Below are positions 46,660-59,304 of a stretch of 64,000 nt of DNA, piece after piece. How positions within the stretch are numbered: the stretch's first letter is position 1; each line of letters starts with the position of its first letter. Position numbers and translations under genes: made by a program. This DNA comes from Hydra vulgaris (Eukaryota > Cnidaria > Hydrozoa > Anthoathecata > Hydridae), in NCBI RefSeq assembly GCF_038396675.1, contig NC_088921.1:306501-370500 (forward strand), given 5' to 3'. The notes under the pieces were generated by a model. It did no database searches. It had not been told where the DNA came from and was given only the letters and a program-made list of their open reading frames with translations.

Positions 46660-47245
46660 TGTTATTGTAGTTTACTCCAGTATTTCCTTGCCTTAATATT
46701 TTTTATTTTATTTTTTTATTAAGGTCCATTGACAAGTTTCTAACTATATGAGTAACATCGAACTTAATTTTATAAATTATAATTAAGTTTGCAATTTTTA
46801 ATTTTATGGTTAAATAAATAGAAATGGATAATAATATTTTACTAAAAGACTTTTCAAACGCAGAAGCGCAAATTTTTCAAATAATCAATTTTGACTCGCA
46901 ATAATTCAAAACAGATTCATTTGAAACTGAACTTGAAACTTTAAAAAAGAGTTTCACTGCGATACACATAAATATTAGAAATATAAATAAATTGTTCGAC
47001 AAACTATAATAGTTCGTAATACAATGCAATCACTTATTTAGATAATTTTCCTAAAATAAAAATGGTGCTCCGATAAATCTCCTCCAGCAAGATTCAAACT
47101 GCAGATTATACACCTATAACTTCTGAAAGAAAAAAAACAACAATTGCAGGAGGAATATCCAAAATGATCAAGCAAATAAAGTAGGAAAAGTCCAATGTTG
47201 ACAACGACTCCTTTACAATTGAGATAATCTAAAAATCAAAAAATC
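46660..47245 (+). repeat. Direct repeat B
   Basis: Second copy of 45590-46180, with point differences and the same truncated endonuclease start and internal junction. About 480 bp of AT-rich sequence separates the copies. Confidence 0.8.
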
Positions 47246-48319
47246 TTTTAGTCTATATTTTAGCCAATAAAAAATTAAAAAAAATTTTAGTTTTCACCTG
47301 TTGTAGACTGTTGTGTTGTAGACTGTTTTAGACTGTTATGTTGTAGGCAAAATAAGCATAATTTCAAATTGCTCGAAAGAAATCTTCCACGAAATAAATA
47401 ATGATGGGAAAAAAACATTCTGTATACTAGATCTAAGCATTAACTGTTAGAATTACAACGAAAATGCGTTTGCAAAATTCGTTTTCGATAAAATGCTCTA
47501 GATATGTATCTTTCAAGTCGTCAAAAAACTCGTTCTTTTTTAGAAGTCTCCTTAAGGTGGTAGACTACCTTGAAAAATGAAAATTTTCAAAGTTTTTAAT
47601 TATGCTGTTTTACCCTATTTTATATATGTAAAAAATGGTGGGGATATTAGTTTTTCATAAAAAATATTCATCAGACATAGTTGGTAAACAAAAAAATTGT
47701 GACGCCTAATTTAAGCGATTTTTTACGAACCTTTTAATTGGATCTTTTAAGAAAAATAAATTCTTACTTCATTTTTTTTTTCAATCATTGGCACACTTTT
47801 TAAAGTAACCCAGGAAATCCACATGTAGTTTTAAAGTATAACCAAAAGTAGAAACATAGTTATATTCGTAAGATTTATCAGAAACTTGATTTTGCTGCCT
47901 GCAGATATACATTTTAGGATTAAATGAAATGTTAAATAAATTTAACATGTATAATGGAAAAAAATTAAATATGTATAATTGAAAATTTACACAAGAATTT
48001 TGCCCAAACAAAGGATGTGAAAAAAAATTAAAGACCCCAGCGTAAAGGTTTTGCAGATGCCAATGAAGAAACCGTAAGAGTAGTATATGAAACTGGTCTT
48101 TTTTGAATTTTTTTGTACATTGTTATATCTAGCATTTGACAATTACTAACGAATTGGTTTGGATATTTTTCTTTTTTTTTTTTTTTTTTTCAAGTGGTTT
48201 ATATAATTTTGAATCATAAAAAAAAAACATTACTAAAGCCAATATAGATTTGAAACAGTAAAAATAATGCTTTGCTATAATGCAATTTTTGAATAATTGG
48301 CTTAAGTTTTCTAAATAAG

Positions 48320-49135
48320 TGGCTTTAGGATCTCACTTCTGCTACAGCATGGGGCTCACAGTGGCTGATGAACTTTAACTCATATAAAACTCAATTTCTT
48401 TTAGCCAATCGTTGTCGCAATAATTTAGATTTTCTTATATTTATGAACGGTAATGTACTCGATGAGTCATCTTCCCTTCACCTTCTTGAATTAATTCTTA
48501 CTTCCGATCTTTCTTGGAAACCATATATCAAATCAGTTGCAAAATTAATATCTGCTAAGGTTGCATCTCTTTATCGAGCTCGACACTTTCTTCCTCCGGA
48601 TTCTGTTCTCTATCTCTATAAATCTCAAATCCGGCCTTGTGTGGAATACTGTTGCCATATCTGGGGCGGATTTTCTAATCATGTCCTTTCTCTTTTAGAC
48701 AAGCTGCAAAAACGCATTGTAAACATATATAGACCTGCTCTTGCAGCCAACCTCCAACCATTATCACATCGTCGTAATGTTGCTTCTCTTTCTCTTTTCT
48801 GCAAATACTATAATGGGCACTGCTCTAAAGAACTAGCGCCTCTTGTGCCATCTACTAAAGTTCATTCTTGTGTTACTCGTTATTCAATTAATTAATTTAA
48901 ATCCTTTTTGCTCCAAAAACTCTTATTTGTCTAGTTTTCTTTTTCGAACATCAATTCTTCGGAATCCAGTTCCTTCATCTTGCTTTCCTGATTCATATAA
49001 TTTGCAATCCTTTAAGTCGTCTGTCAATCGTTATCTTGCTATACAATCTTCATCTTTTTTCTTCCAGTGACTTCCAACTTTATTTAGTGCTTACTTGCAG
49101 CCTTGTTGGAAGCGAAGATGTTTAAAAAAAAATAA
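48320..49135 (+). pseudogene. 3' fragment of a Jockey/CR1-type reverse transcriptase
   Basis: 48368-48895 encodes the thumb and C-terminal region (FNSYKTQFLL, LTSDLSWKPYIKSVAKL, PCVEYCCHIWGGF, LLDKLQKRI, SHRRNVASLSLFCKYY). The frame stops at 48893-48895 and continues one frame over in 48843-49070 (SFLFRTSILRNPVP, NLQSFKSSVNRYL), a single frameshift. A poly-A tail lies near 49122-49138. 5'-truncated. Confidence 0.85.
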
Positions 49136-49194
49136 AAAAGTTAGACTGAAGTAAATGCCAAAAAGCAATGCCAAAAAAAATAACAGTTGATGAA

Positions 49195-50340
49195 AAAAAT
49201 ATTTATGATAAATCAATTATTGCTGAAAAATAAAACAGTTTTTCTATTAATGCTGGTCCAAATTTGGCATCAAAAATTCTTCTGAATTCAACTTCATTTG
49301 ATTCTTATTTAAAAAATTACGATAAAGTTACGGATGAACCTAATCCTAAATTAATTGAAATGCGAAACGCCTTTTATAATCTTAAAAATAACAAAAGTGC
49401 TGGATTTGATAAAATTAACGTTATTGCTGTAAAATCTGTTTATCATATAATCGAACCTCTTTTGTTTCACATCTTTAATCTTTCCTTTAAAACAGGTATT
49501 GTCCCGGAAAAATTAAAAATTGCACAAATCACACCGGTTTTTAAGACTGGCGATGACTATATTATTTCTAATTATAGACCTATATCTATTTTACCGTGTT
49601 TCTCAAAATTACTTGAAGGAATAATGTACAACAGGCTATTTAATTATTTATCAGAAAACAATATGTTGTACTCAAAACAGTTTGGTTTTAAAAAAAAATG
49701 TTCCGCTGAACATGCAGTGCTTGAAATAGTCAATCAAATAACAAACGCATTATGTACTAACTACTTTACATTAGGAGTTTTCATTGATCTGTCAATGGCT
49801 TTTGATACTGTAAACCATAACATGCTAATAAAAAAACATGAATATTATGGAGTAAAAAATAATAACTTACTTTGGTTCAAAGGCTATTTGATCAATAGAA
49901 TGCAATTCATCCAATATATATATAAATTTTATTTTCATATTTTTCAACAAATACTTTGTATAATATATGTATATAGTGTGGCTCTTGAAAATACGTGCTC
50001 TTTAATTAATTAATTTATTTTTTGTTTTTCTTTTTTACTTTTCTTTCAGTTTTTCTTGTTAACTTGATTATTACTCTAAACATGAATATTGTTCTTGAAG
50101 TATTTTTTAAACTAATTGTTATTTATTTATAATAAATAACAATTAGTTTAAGAAATTTGTTATAATTTTTAATAAATAGTTTGTAAAGTATAAATATAAT
50201 ATCCGGCTATTGTAAATACGTACGATTGGGGTTTGGTGATAAGACAAAATAATGTATTCTACTTGCCCCGCCAGTTTTTTTTTATTATAAACCTTGTAAA
50301 TTGTAAAAGTTATTAAACGGCGAAATAAATAAAAAATAAA
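49195..50340 (+). pseudogene. CR1-like RT with internal deletion
   Basis: The 249-codon frame (49264-50013) covers RT from NLKNNKSAGFDKINV through FKTGDDYIISNYRPISILP and FGFKKKCSAEHAV to VFIDLSMAFDTVNH and LLWFKGYLINRMQF. There it runs into non-RT sequence, so the YADD and thumb regions are deleted. The 3' end resembles the tail of other CR1 copies here (GGTGATAAGACA.., then AAATAAATAAAAA). A palindrome with ~20 bp arms lies at 50106-50153. Confidence 0.8.
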
Positions 50341-50984
50341 TAGAAAAAAAAATTTTAAAAAATTGATTTTTCTTTTTCTTTTCTGTTTTTCTCAAAATGT
50401 GATTTTTGAAAACCGTGCGTCAAATAAGTGCTAAAGAGCTGAAATTTGGTACACTGATTCTATTATATGTAATCTATTGACTGAATAAACACTTTTATCT
50501 TTACTTTTTCGGTTCTTAAGTAAATTGGGCTCAAAACCTGAAATAAGGATCAAAATTTTGCTGCCATTTTAAATTATATTTAAACAAAAACTTTTTGATA
50601 AATTTTTTTCTTTTTGATTCAGCCAATTCAACCTTCATATTAGATAATGTGCAAAAAACCCAGCTCTGTATCTCTAACCCTTCTTGAGTAATTTATTGCA
50701 GGTTAGATACCCTTATTTTTACTCCCGCGGACCAAAAACCAGTGTTTTAAAACCAAATTTAGAAATTTAAATAAAGATTCCATAGTTTGAAAAGGTTTTT
50801 TATATTGTTTTTTATATTGTTGCCAGATACTGAGTTTTTTGTTAAAGAATTCTAGGACTTAGTTTTCAAGGTAGACTACCACCTTAAATACAGGAATCAT
50901 TAAAACAGATATATTAGATCATTTATTTGGACCAATTTATTTATTATTATTTAAAGATGTAAGAACAGTTCAAATTTCTATAAC

Positions 50985-51370
50985 CTAAATCTGCGAGATT
51001 TAGGTTATAGAATTTCCCGGGAACAAAAATACCCAAAAAGTGTTCTCCCAGCCGGTCTGTGATGGCAATTAAATAATAAAGTAATCTTTTTTAGAATATT
51101 ATAATAAGTTAAAATTCATTAACAGGTTTTTAATTTTGTTTAATAATCTTTTATTGTTCAAAAATCGCGACCATCTAAAAATTCTACCCTCACCCAAATG
51201 AGGGGGTTGTAAATTTGACACGATCATAACTAAAAGATTATTAGATGAAATTAAAATATGTTGATGAATTTATAGTATATAAGTTTATTGTATTATTTTA
51301 AGAGGGAACACAATTTTTGGGGTATTTTTTTCCCCATGCTCCAACCACCGCAATGTTTTAAAAACTTGAA
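50985..51370. mobile_element. Diverged relative of the CAGTGGTGT MITE
   Basis: The core (TCGCGACCATCTAAAAATTC.., ATGAGGGGGTTGTAAA, GATCATAACTAAAAGATTATT) parallels the centre of the MITEs at 10731-11352 and 39620-40206. Termini are not recognisable, so this is an older or different subfamily member. Confidence 0.5.
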
Positions 51371-51619
51371 ACGTACTGAAAGAAATACTCGGAAAAACCA
51401 TACAAAATTAAATAGTTTGCTTGATAGAATTGTTTTTAATAAAATAGAACATAACAACAAAATTGGTCATTCGCTCAAAATTTCAATAGTTAAAATTCAA
51501 ACATTGGCCCTAAAATGGCTTCCAAACGTCCGCATCACTCTTTCAAAAACTTATATTAAACTTAAAATTGCAGTTTCAGTTCGAATGGACTAAACTACCA
51601 AGAACTAGAAATTACGATA

Positions 51620-51915
51620 AACTCGCTGGAAATAAATAAGGCTCCAGGCTCCGTGACGAGGTTAGCAGTAATATAATTTAAAAATAGCAAACGTATTAAA
51701 AATCGGGAGTTCATTTACACTAAATAACAAACCTTTCTTAATTCTTCCTGTCTTTTCAAAACTTTTGCTGCGAGTAATCAATGTAAAACTTTACAAATAC
51801 CTAGTAAATAACAAAACTTTAAATAAAAAACAATTCGGTTTCAGAACACAACACTCAACCGAGCATACAATTTTAGATCTTATAAATAACGCGAATGACT
51901 AATTAAAAATTCAAT
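51620..51915 (+). pseudogene. Short decayed RT fragment
   Basis: In shifting frames, an RPISILPVFSKLL-like segment and an NKKQFGFRTQHSTEHTILD-like segment are visible, i.e. the RT fingers of a CR1/L2-type element. Heavily broken. Confidence 0.55.
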
Positions 51916-52263
51916 AAACAATTAGATATAGCCCTTTTATTTTTATTCTTCTAAATTTAATTCGTCTGAACAGTATTTAAATTAGAGTAGTTTAGGTATA
52001 ATAAGCACCTTAAACGAAAATTGGAATATCTTCGAAAAAAGTTATGCGGGATCCAAAACTTTAGCAAATAAATAATTTTTAGGGATCATGATCGACTTAA
52101 ATACTTTGGCACCCGTAAATTTGTCTTAAAAAAATATTGAGACTATTTGATAATATGAACTGGGATATATTTAAATAAGCTTAAAAAAAAGAAACATTGA
52201 GTAAATTCAATAATTAAAAAAAGAAAAAAAGAAATGGTGTTTTTGAAGTCAAAAACAAATTTT
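51916..52263. other. Spacer
   Basis: A possible continuation of the decayed RT (an LGIMIDLN-like segment near 52080). Otherwise nothing recognised. Confidence 0.4.
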
Positions 52264-52446
52264 TTAATGCATTGTTTTTAAATGTGTATGAAGGCCACTT
52301 GTTGAGCCACCTGCTGTTTTTATAATTTTTGCACACTTCTTACACTTTGCACTATGCCCTTTTTCATCTTTGAGAAAGAAAAACCAAACAGAATATTTAT
52401 CTCTGCCTTTTGAATGCTCAATAAACTTTTTAATTTCACTCTCCAT
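52264..52446 (-). CDS. Orphan BED-type zinc finger exon
   Basis: A 60-codon frame from ATG at 52446: SVWFFFLKDEKGHSAKCKKC, then about 15 residues and HTHLKTMH, stop. The aromatic residues, CxxC and HxxxxH spacing match a BED finger, the DNA-binding domain at the N-terminus of many hAT transposases. No adjoining transposase core is found on the minus side, so this is either an N-terminal exon of a lost element or a very short solo BED protein. Confidence 0.65.
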   Translation of the reverse strand: MESEIKKFIEHSKGRDKYSVWFFFLKDEKGHSAKCKKCAKIIKTAGGSTSGLHTHLKTMH

Positions 52447-52979
52447 CTGCTAAATTAGAATATTATCTCAATTTGTAAATATGTGTCACATATTTTATCC
52501 TCACAATGTTTATATCAGTGTTTTTTTTTTTTTTTGAGTGTTTAATTTAAATTTAATTTTTTGAAATTTAAATGTTTGAAATAAAAAATTGTTAAAAATT
52601 AAAAAACTTTATGCCAAAAAAATTTTATAAAAAATTTCTTCATACACTTTATTGATTGCGATAGTTGTCCACCTTTACGACGCCGTCTTTACAACCTTCA
52701 TTTTTCACAGCCTTCAGCTTTTACAGCCTACAGCCTAAAGAAAAAGAAAATCGAGGAACCAGATACATGATTAATATCAATAAAATATGATAATATAATA
52801 AAAAAATATGGGATTAAAAAATTTTTTAAACAAAATTTGCTAATCAACAATAAAAATAAAAATTACAAGCATCTATTCGAAAAAAGTAAATTAACTAACA
52901 ATTCGTAGTCGGTTTATAGAAAAATTTATAGAATAATATTTAAGTAAATAATAACATTTAAGTAAAAATAAAAATGGAG
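52447..52979. other. AT-rich spacer
   Basis: Includes a CTTTTACAGCCTACAGCCT-like duplication near 52705-52735. No gene is seen. Confidence 0.45.
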
Positions 52980-52988
52980 TAAAAAAAA

Positions 52989-53100
<112 letters not shown>

Positions 53101-53102
53101 TA

Positions 53103-53295
53103 GGGTGTCTCAAAAAATTTTTTTTTTCGAAAATATGTGGAAGGTTTCAATCGTTATCGTTATGTATTAGTAGCATAGAGTGAAAATTTCAGCCGTTCAA
53201 ATAAACTCTAAGGTAAAGAAGGTGGTTTATTCAATTTCTATATAATAGAATATTATATTGCAAATTTATTATTTTGTAATAACTTTTTTTATATT
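53103..53295 (+). repeat. Left terminal inverted repeat (53103 element)
   Basis: Complementary to about 60240-60436 with scattered differences. Confidence 0.8.
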
Positions 53296-55946
53296 AGGAG
53301 AATTTAGCAACACTTTTTTCAATTGATGTAAATGTTTTAATAAAATTATTAACATTATTTTTTAGTTATTTACACATTTTTATTTATAATACACGACAAA
53401 AATTATTTAAAATAAAAAATGGTGTAATTAATAATTTTAATAGGACGTTAAAAAAGAAAAAAGATTTGTTTGCCAATTTTCCTAACATAAAAATTGCGCG
53501 CGGACATATGAAAGTTTTACATAATAAGTAAGTTTTCATTTTATTAAAGTTTACTTTTCAATCGTTAAGCGACTTTTTTCAAATAATTTGTTAAGTGTAG
53601 ATAATTATAATAAAAAACAACGCGTGTATGCTACGCTTTTTTTTTGCTTGGCAAAAAAAGTATTTTTTTAATAGTATTATTTGCTGTTACGAAACAAACT
53701 ACTGTACTGTAAGCTATATTTTCTACTATAAATTTATAAATATATAAAATTTTATAAACTGTATTTATAAAGCTATATTTTCAGACAATGGCTTCAGGAA
53801 AAAAAATACCACAATACAATACTAGAGCCAGCTGAAGATTTGAGATAGGCTGCAAGAAAACGCAGACAGTTTTATTTGTTGGCTTTCCATTGCAAAGCTT
53901 TGCTCCAAATCGACTTCCAACGCCTGGAGAAATGCTCAGAAGGTTTTACTGGCTCAACATTAGAAAAGAAACTAGGTAACGTCTAAAATATTTCTGAATT
54001 TTATCTGTTTGTTTTTACTTAACCGTTTGGCATTTTCTTAGCACTACTAAGATGAACTGTAAAGTTGGATGTGCCCTTGCTTCTGGAAAAAGTGAAATCT
54101 GAAATGCAGCAAGTTAGGTGAAGGAATGTGTGAAGAGAATAGGCGACAGACAATCAGAGGTATTTGCATTTTGAGAGAACTAGTAAACTTGTGGGGCAAA
54201 GCTGGATTCGACAACAATATCATACTCACAGAGCAGCAAATTCGAAACAAAATTACTAACAAGATCAATGAGTACCAATCTCTAAAAAGACTCAAGACTC
54301 TAAGTCTACCAGAAAAAAGCTACTGCAAGAAAGTAAACAACTTTCTAAATGAAAGCAGCTTTTTATTCCCAATTCATAAGGTCAACATTTTTAACTTGAT
54401 AAAGAGTGATCCATTGAGGAACAAAGAGGCTTAAAAAGAGGACATTGAATTTCTAAAGCACTGTCTCAAAGGACGCCAGGTCAAGATGGCGGGTATTGAT
54501 AAAACATTTCAAAAAAAATGCTTGTTTGGCTGTAGAGAAAATAAGAATAATGGAAGAAAAAAGGGTTCACAAGATGAAAAGCTCAGAAATCAAGAAAAAA
54601 AGAATAAAAGGAAGGTAGAAGTACTAGAACAAAGAGAGTTTGAAGTTTCCTGGTACACAGACAGTGATAGCCTTCCAGACTCTGACGAAGCTTTTATGCC
54701 TCCCACAAAAGACCCAAAAGATTTCAGGGGAAGTAAAAGTTAGTCTTCAGCTAAGCATGGATGAACTCCTAAACAATTGGATCCCAATCATAACAAGATA
54801 TGGTATTGGTGTTTGACCAGGAACCTGTTTATTGACATCTCTTTATAAAGCTGGCGGTATTAACATTGAGGAGTTGAGAAGATCTCAAGATCAACTCTGA
54901 CTAGGAAAGCACACACTGTAGTAGAATCAGAAGCCCAGATCATCCGAGAGCAGAACATGGACAAAGTAAGAGGCTTAAAGCTAGTGATTCACTTTAATAC
55001 TAAAATTGTAAGGCAGTACACCAGTAAAGAAGCAATTTCCACAAGTCATGAGAGGATAGCTATAAGCGTTTCTTCTCCTGAAGCTGACCCTTTAAATTTT
55101 TTGCTTGGTATTTAAAAAATCAAAAGCTCCAAGGGAAGCGACCAGGCTGTAGCCATTCAAAGTATACTCGAGTACTATGAGCTATCAGATCAAATTATTG
55201 GGGGGTGTGCTGACACCACAGCTAGCAACATAGGAAAGAACAATAGAGCTGTAAGAAGTGTTATTGTTCATGCTTTGGGGAAGCCTGTTCTCTGGCTAAT
55301 GTGCGGACATCACATATATGAGAGACATGTGTCTCATGTCATGGAACTTGTTTTTGGTACAATAAAAAGTCCAAGCAAACAACTCTATGTTTTACTTCAG
55401 AAGCTATGGCCGCAAATACATAGAGAAGTTAACAAACTTGAAAGAATTGTCAAACTTGAATTTTGCACCACAGCACTTCAGAGAAGCACTTTCCAAAAAG
55501 GAGACTACAAGTATCTTTGCCAGCTACTGGCTTATTTCCTGGGTGCAGGTATATCTAATTTCTTCTTTAAGCAGCCGGGAGCTCACCATAAGGCCAGGTT
55601 TATGAGTGACTGTCTTTATCTTCTTGTTCTGCAGATGACACAGAACTATCATCCGAATGATTCAAAAACAGTAGAGCCTGCTACTCTCAAGAACATAAAC
55701 ACTGCTACAAATTATATTGTGTTTTTCCATGGTCATCTTTCTTTCAGAAGAGTCCTATGGCAACTCAAGCTCCTTCAAATGACCTAAGAGCTTTTAAGAT
55801 AGCTTACCAGCTCCAAATGTCAGATGATTACAAAGCCTATGTAGAGATTGGGAAAGTTCTCAACAAAAGCCTTCTACGGCATACTTGGTATCTAGCTCCC
55901 CTGTTTGTAGTTTTGTCTCTTGGTGACAGGGATCTAGATACCGACG

Positions 55947-58900
55947 CACAATGGGCCAGAATGCACTTTTACTGGACAAAATTCATAACTAATTTAATAT
56001 TAGAGCTATATTCACTAAAATTAGTATGAGTACTAATATGATGTCTGCGCTTTTTATGAAGGTAATATTTTTTATTTCGTTGCTATGGATACCTTTATTT
56101 TGCTTAGCAACAACCTACTTTTGTTATCTGCAGATATTTTATAAGTGCTATATTCACTAAATTTGGCATGAGTACCAATATGAGATCACACTTCTTACAA
56201 AAGTGATAATTTTTTAAATTTAGTTGTTATGGATACTTATATTGCTTAGTTACCGGATACTTTCCTTAGTTACAAAGTGGTAAATTGATATTTGAATATC
56301 TTATCGGATTTTTGACCCACCTATATTGAATAAAAATTGAGTATTTAGGTAAATAATGTTTTAGGAATAATAAAAGCAAAAAATAGTGCAAGAAAACGTT
56401 ATCAATTTTAAATTACATCAAAAAATTATAAAACAATAATATCGTTTGAAGATTGTTTAAGTAATTGTAAAACATCTGAAGAAAATGCTTTATGATTTGT
56501 TTGGTGTGATGTTGATTTACGCAATGATGAAATAACAGGATCACTGGAAACTAGGAGTCTATTGATAAGATCAGTATTTGTTGCTTTTCTGGATGTTTTT
56601 CGGCTGAAATTTTCGCGATAAGATTTAAAGTCTTTATTTCTAGCCTCTTGAGCTTCCTCTGACATAAGTCCGATGGGTAATGTAAGGCTTTTAATTATGT
56701 CATGTCCATGTATCAATACTTTGTGAACTGATTGAGCCATGTAATACCATGGATAAAGGGACACATATAGTCTAAAAGTGTCAAAACAATAATCCTTGAA
56801 CTTTAAGCAGTCTATTTCATATCCTGAAGAGAGCGTTACCAAGATAATGTAAAATCTGAATATAAGGTTTTGGTCAATACCCAGAATTTCAGCTGTTTGT
56901 TCATATGCTGCAAAAGCACGCCTTGAGGTATTGCCATCATTACTTGTTCCAGAACCACCACTTTTAGGGAAATCAACAACAAGTCCCATTTTGTTCATAA
57001 AATCAGTCTGAATCTTTTGTTTAGCTACAGATGCCTTTTCTTTGTGTTCTTTAGATCTTGCTTGCCACTTTCTTGTTTCTTTTTTATATGCAATGTGCAA
57101 TAACATCTCAAAAAATCGAATCCATGCATGAAGACTGGAAAGACCATATTTGAACTCTCTGTTAGTATAATCTATATTAAGGATGTCAAGACTATTCATA
57201 TTTTTTGGAGAGACACCACACACTGAACAGCATTGGTATGAGTTATTTTTTTCAGATAATATTGTTTGAACCTTCCCATCAATCATTGTAAGTTCAATAA
57301 TACAATTCACTTCAATAGAAGATCCGCAAACCTCTAATAAAATCATACCCAAGCTTTCTATCTCACTTTTAATGTACTGATCTTCTTCAATCACAGATTC
57401 CTTGGATTCCATTTTGTATGCAAATCTTATGGGTCTACAATAGGCTGTGGAGGACGACTTTTGATTTCTCCAAATAGGCACCTTTTCGTTGCTGTTGTTA
57501 AATCTAGTCAAATCCAATGGGACAAGACAACTAATAAATAATGATTCTTCACGCTTTAAATCTCTGTTAATGTCGGGTTCTGATAAAACTTGTTTATAAA
57601 TGCTTTGGCCAGTAGCACCATCAAAACCAGCCTTACACGTTAGTGTCATTGTTTTTATTGCTTTGTCGTTCAATATCAAGTGCCTTAGCACAGGTTCCTG
57701 AACTGCACAGATTCTTTGCAAAGTATGAGTCATTAAATCTTTTAAAGGAACTGAAGCTGAATAGTCCTCCACTGTTATGTTTGCAGGATAACATTTCAAT
57801 TTTGCATCTCTGACATCATTGTAAGCGGGGTAGATGTTATATTCTTTCTCCAAGGCTCCGCTTCTAATCAATTGATAGGAAGCTTTTGTCAGACTTGCAT
57901 CAATTATCAAAGCCAGTGCTTCGTCTGCTGAATATTTAGTTGCTTTATCTGTATTTGATATATTTAAAACATTCTTGGCAGCAATAACAACAGATTCATC
58001 TCAAAATTTTTTATTAGCAGCAAAAAATAATTCATTGGATGAATGAGATTCAATTAAACAAGATACACGCCGTTTTTTAGTTTTATTAGAACTATTATCA
58101 AATGCAACTGGTTTTCGACCACGTCTACTTGCAGTTGGTTCATTGTCTTTTTTTCTGACAATTAAATATTCATTAAGCCAGTTCACAAACTTCTTTTCAA
58201 AATTTTTCACAGTATAATTTGCAGATTTCCACTTTTTTTTATGCAAGTAAACAAATCGTTGAACAGCATGTCTAAAATCAACGTCTTTAAAATCAGCAAA
58301 TTTTGGCTGAATAAATTTTAATATATCTTCAGTAATATTTTGTTTTGAAATACTAAGACTGTTTTTTTGGAGAAAATTATGAATGTCTAAGTTTAACAAA
58401 ACCATATCTAAATAATTATTGTAACAAGTATTTTGTATTTAAAAGTAAAATGTTATAATATATATGCCGCCTGGACTACTAATACTTGTTAGTAATTAAG
58501 TTACTACAAGTGTTAGTAATTAAAATTAAAAGTAATTAAATTACTGTCAGTGTTAGTAATTAAATTACTAACAACTACCGAAAATATGTTGTTGCTATGT
58601 TATGCAAAGTAAGGTATCCATAGTAACCAAAAAAAGTTAACCTCATAAGAATTCTGAATCTCATTTTAATACATACCCCCAATATTGTGTATTTAGCGCA
58701 AGTAAAATACTGTTAAAACAACGTTAATGTAAAAATGAGTTGTTGCTATGCAAAATTTAGTACCATAACAACCAAGTTAAAACATACATAAAATCTGAAC
58801 GGGGATTTAAGGGGACAAGCAATCAATTAAAACTCGATTGAAGCATCATATAGCTCAAATAAATATAAGACAACACATGGCAAATTGTGGTAATTATTAG

Positions 58901-59304
58901 TTATTGTGCGGCAAAAAATAAGTTTCTTAAGAAATTTTTTTTTTCAATCTGTGATTTTCAAAGTATAACTGAGATAACATGCTATGACAAATTTATTTCA
59001 CACATTGGTTTTTCTTATCTCTAAATACTCTAGAATAACATGTACTAATTTTTTGTTTCAAAAACGTAGATGTAATTGAAATATAACACAACGTTGATGT
59101 CACCGTTAATTACTTATTTATAATTTTTTTTTTTTTAATTTTATCTGAATACTCAAATGCTTAGAGTCCTGGTAACTAAGGGATTTAATATAAATAAATT
59201 ATCAATAGATTTCTCCTAATATATGTAGATACTAAAATTAAATAGGTTTTCAAGATTAGACAACTAAAATTTTTCCCATTTTGTCCACCTACTGGCCCAC
59301 TGTG
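55947..59304 (-). mobile_element. Transib transposon with CGACG target duplication
   Basis: Left end CACAATGGGCCAGAATGC (55947); right end, reversed, CACAGTGGGCCAGTAGGTGG (59304), both followed by GGACAAAAT. The 5 bp CGACG lies on each side (55942-55946 and 59305-59309). CACARTGG ends and GC-rich 5 bp duplications are Transib hallmarks. A Transib transposase lies inside. Subterminal repeats (GTTGCTATGGATACCTT) are present near both ends. Removing the element plus one CGACG restores the frame of the interrupted gene (..DLDTDVKNN..). Confidence 0.95.
56426..58405 (-). pseudogene. Transib transposase (RAG1-core-like), one stop
   Basis: A single minus-strand frame of about 660 codons from ATG 58405 to 56426, broken by one TGA near 57998-58000 (..ANKKF*DESVV..). 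The N-terminal part is basic (GRKPVAF, KKRRV). The core shows Transib/RAG1-related motifs: CKAGFDGATGQS (first Asp), SLVPLDL-like and SSSTAYCRPIRF, then MIDGKVQ (second Asp), CCSVCGVSPKNMN (zinc-binding Cys), SVHKVLIHGHDIIKSLTLPI and SEEAQEARNKDFKSYR (Glu), SRKTSRKATNTDL and LLVSSDPVISSL. Length and motifs are typical of the family, so only the TGA seems to disable it. Confidence 0.93.

Larger units (their letters stand above)
47556..50884. mobile_element. TTAA-flanked element with GGTGGTAGACTACC ends
   Basis: The left end is GGTGGTAGACTACCTTGAAAA after TTAA (47552-47555). The right end is the complement, followed by TTAA (50885-50888). The original element is visible as 47556-~48310 and ~50345-50884. 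Two non-LTR fragments fill the middle. No transposase of its own is recognised, so it is non-autonomous and of Kolobok- or piggyBac-like type by its TTAA duplication. Confidence 0.85.
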
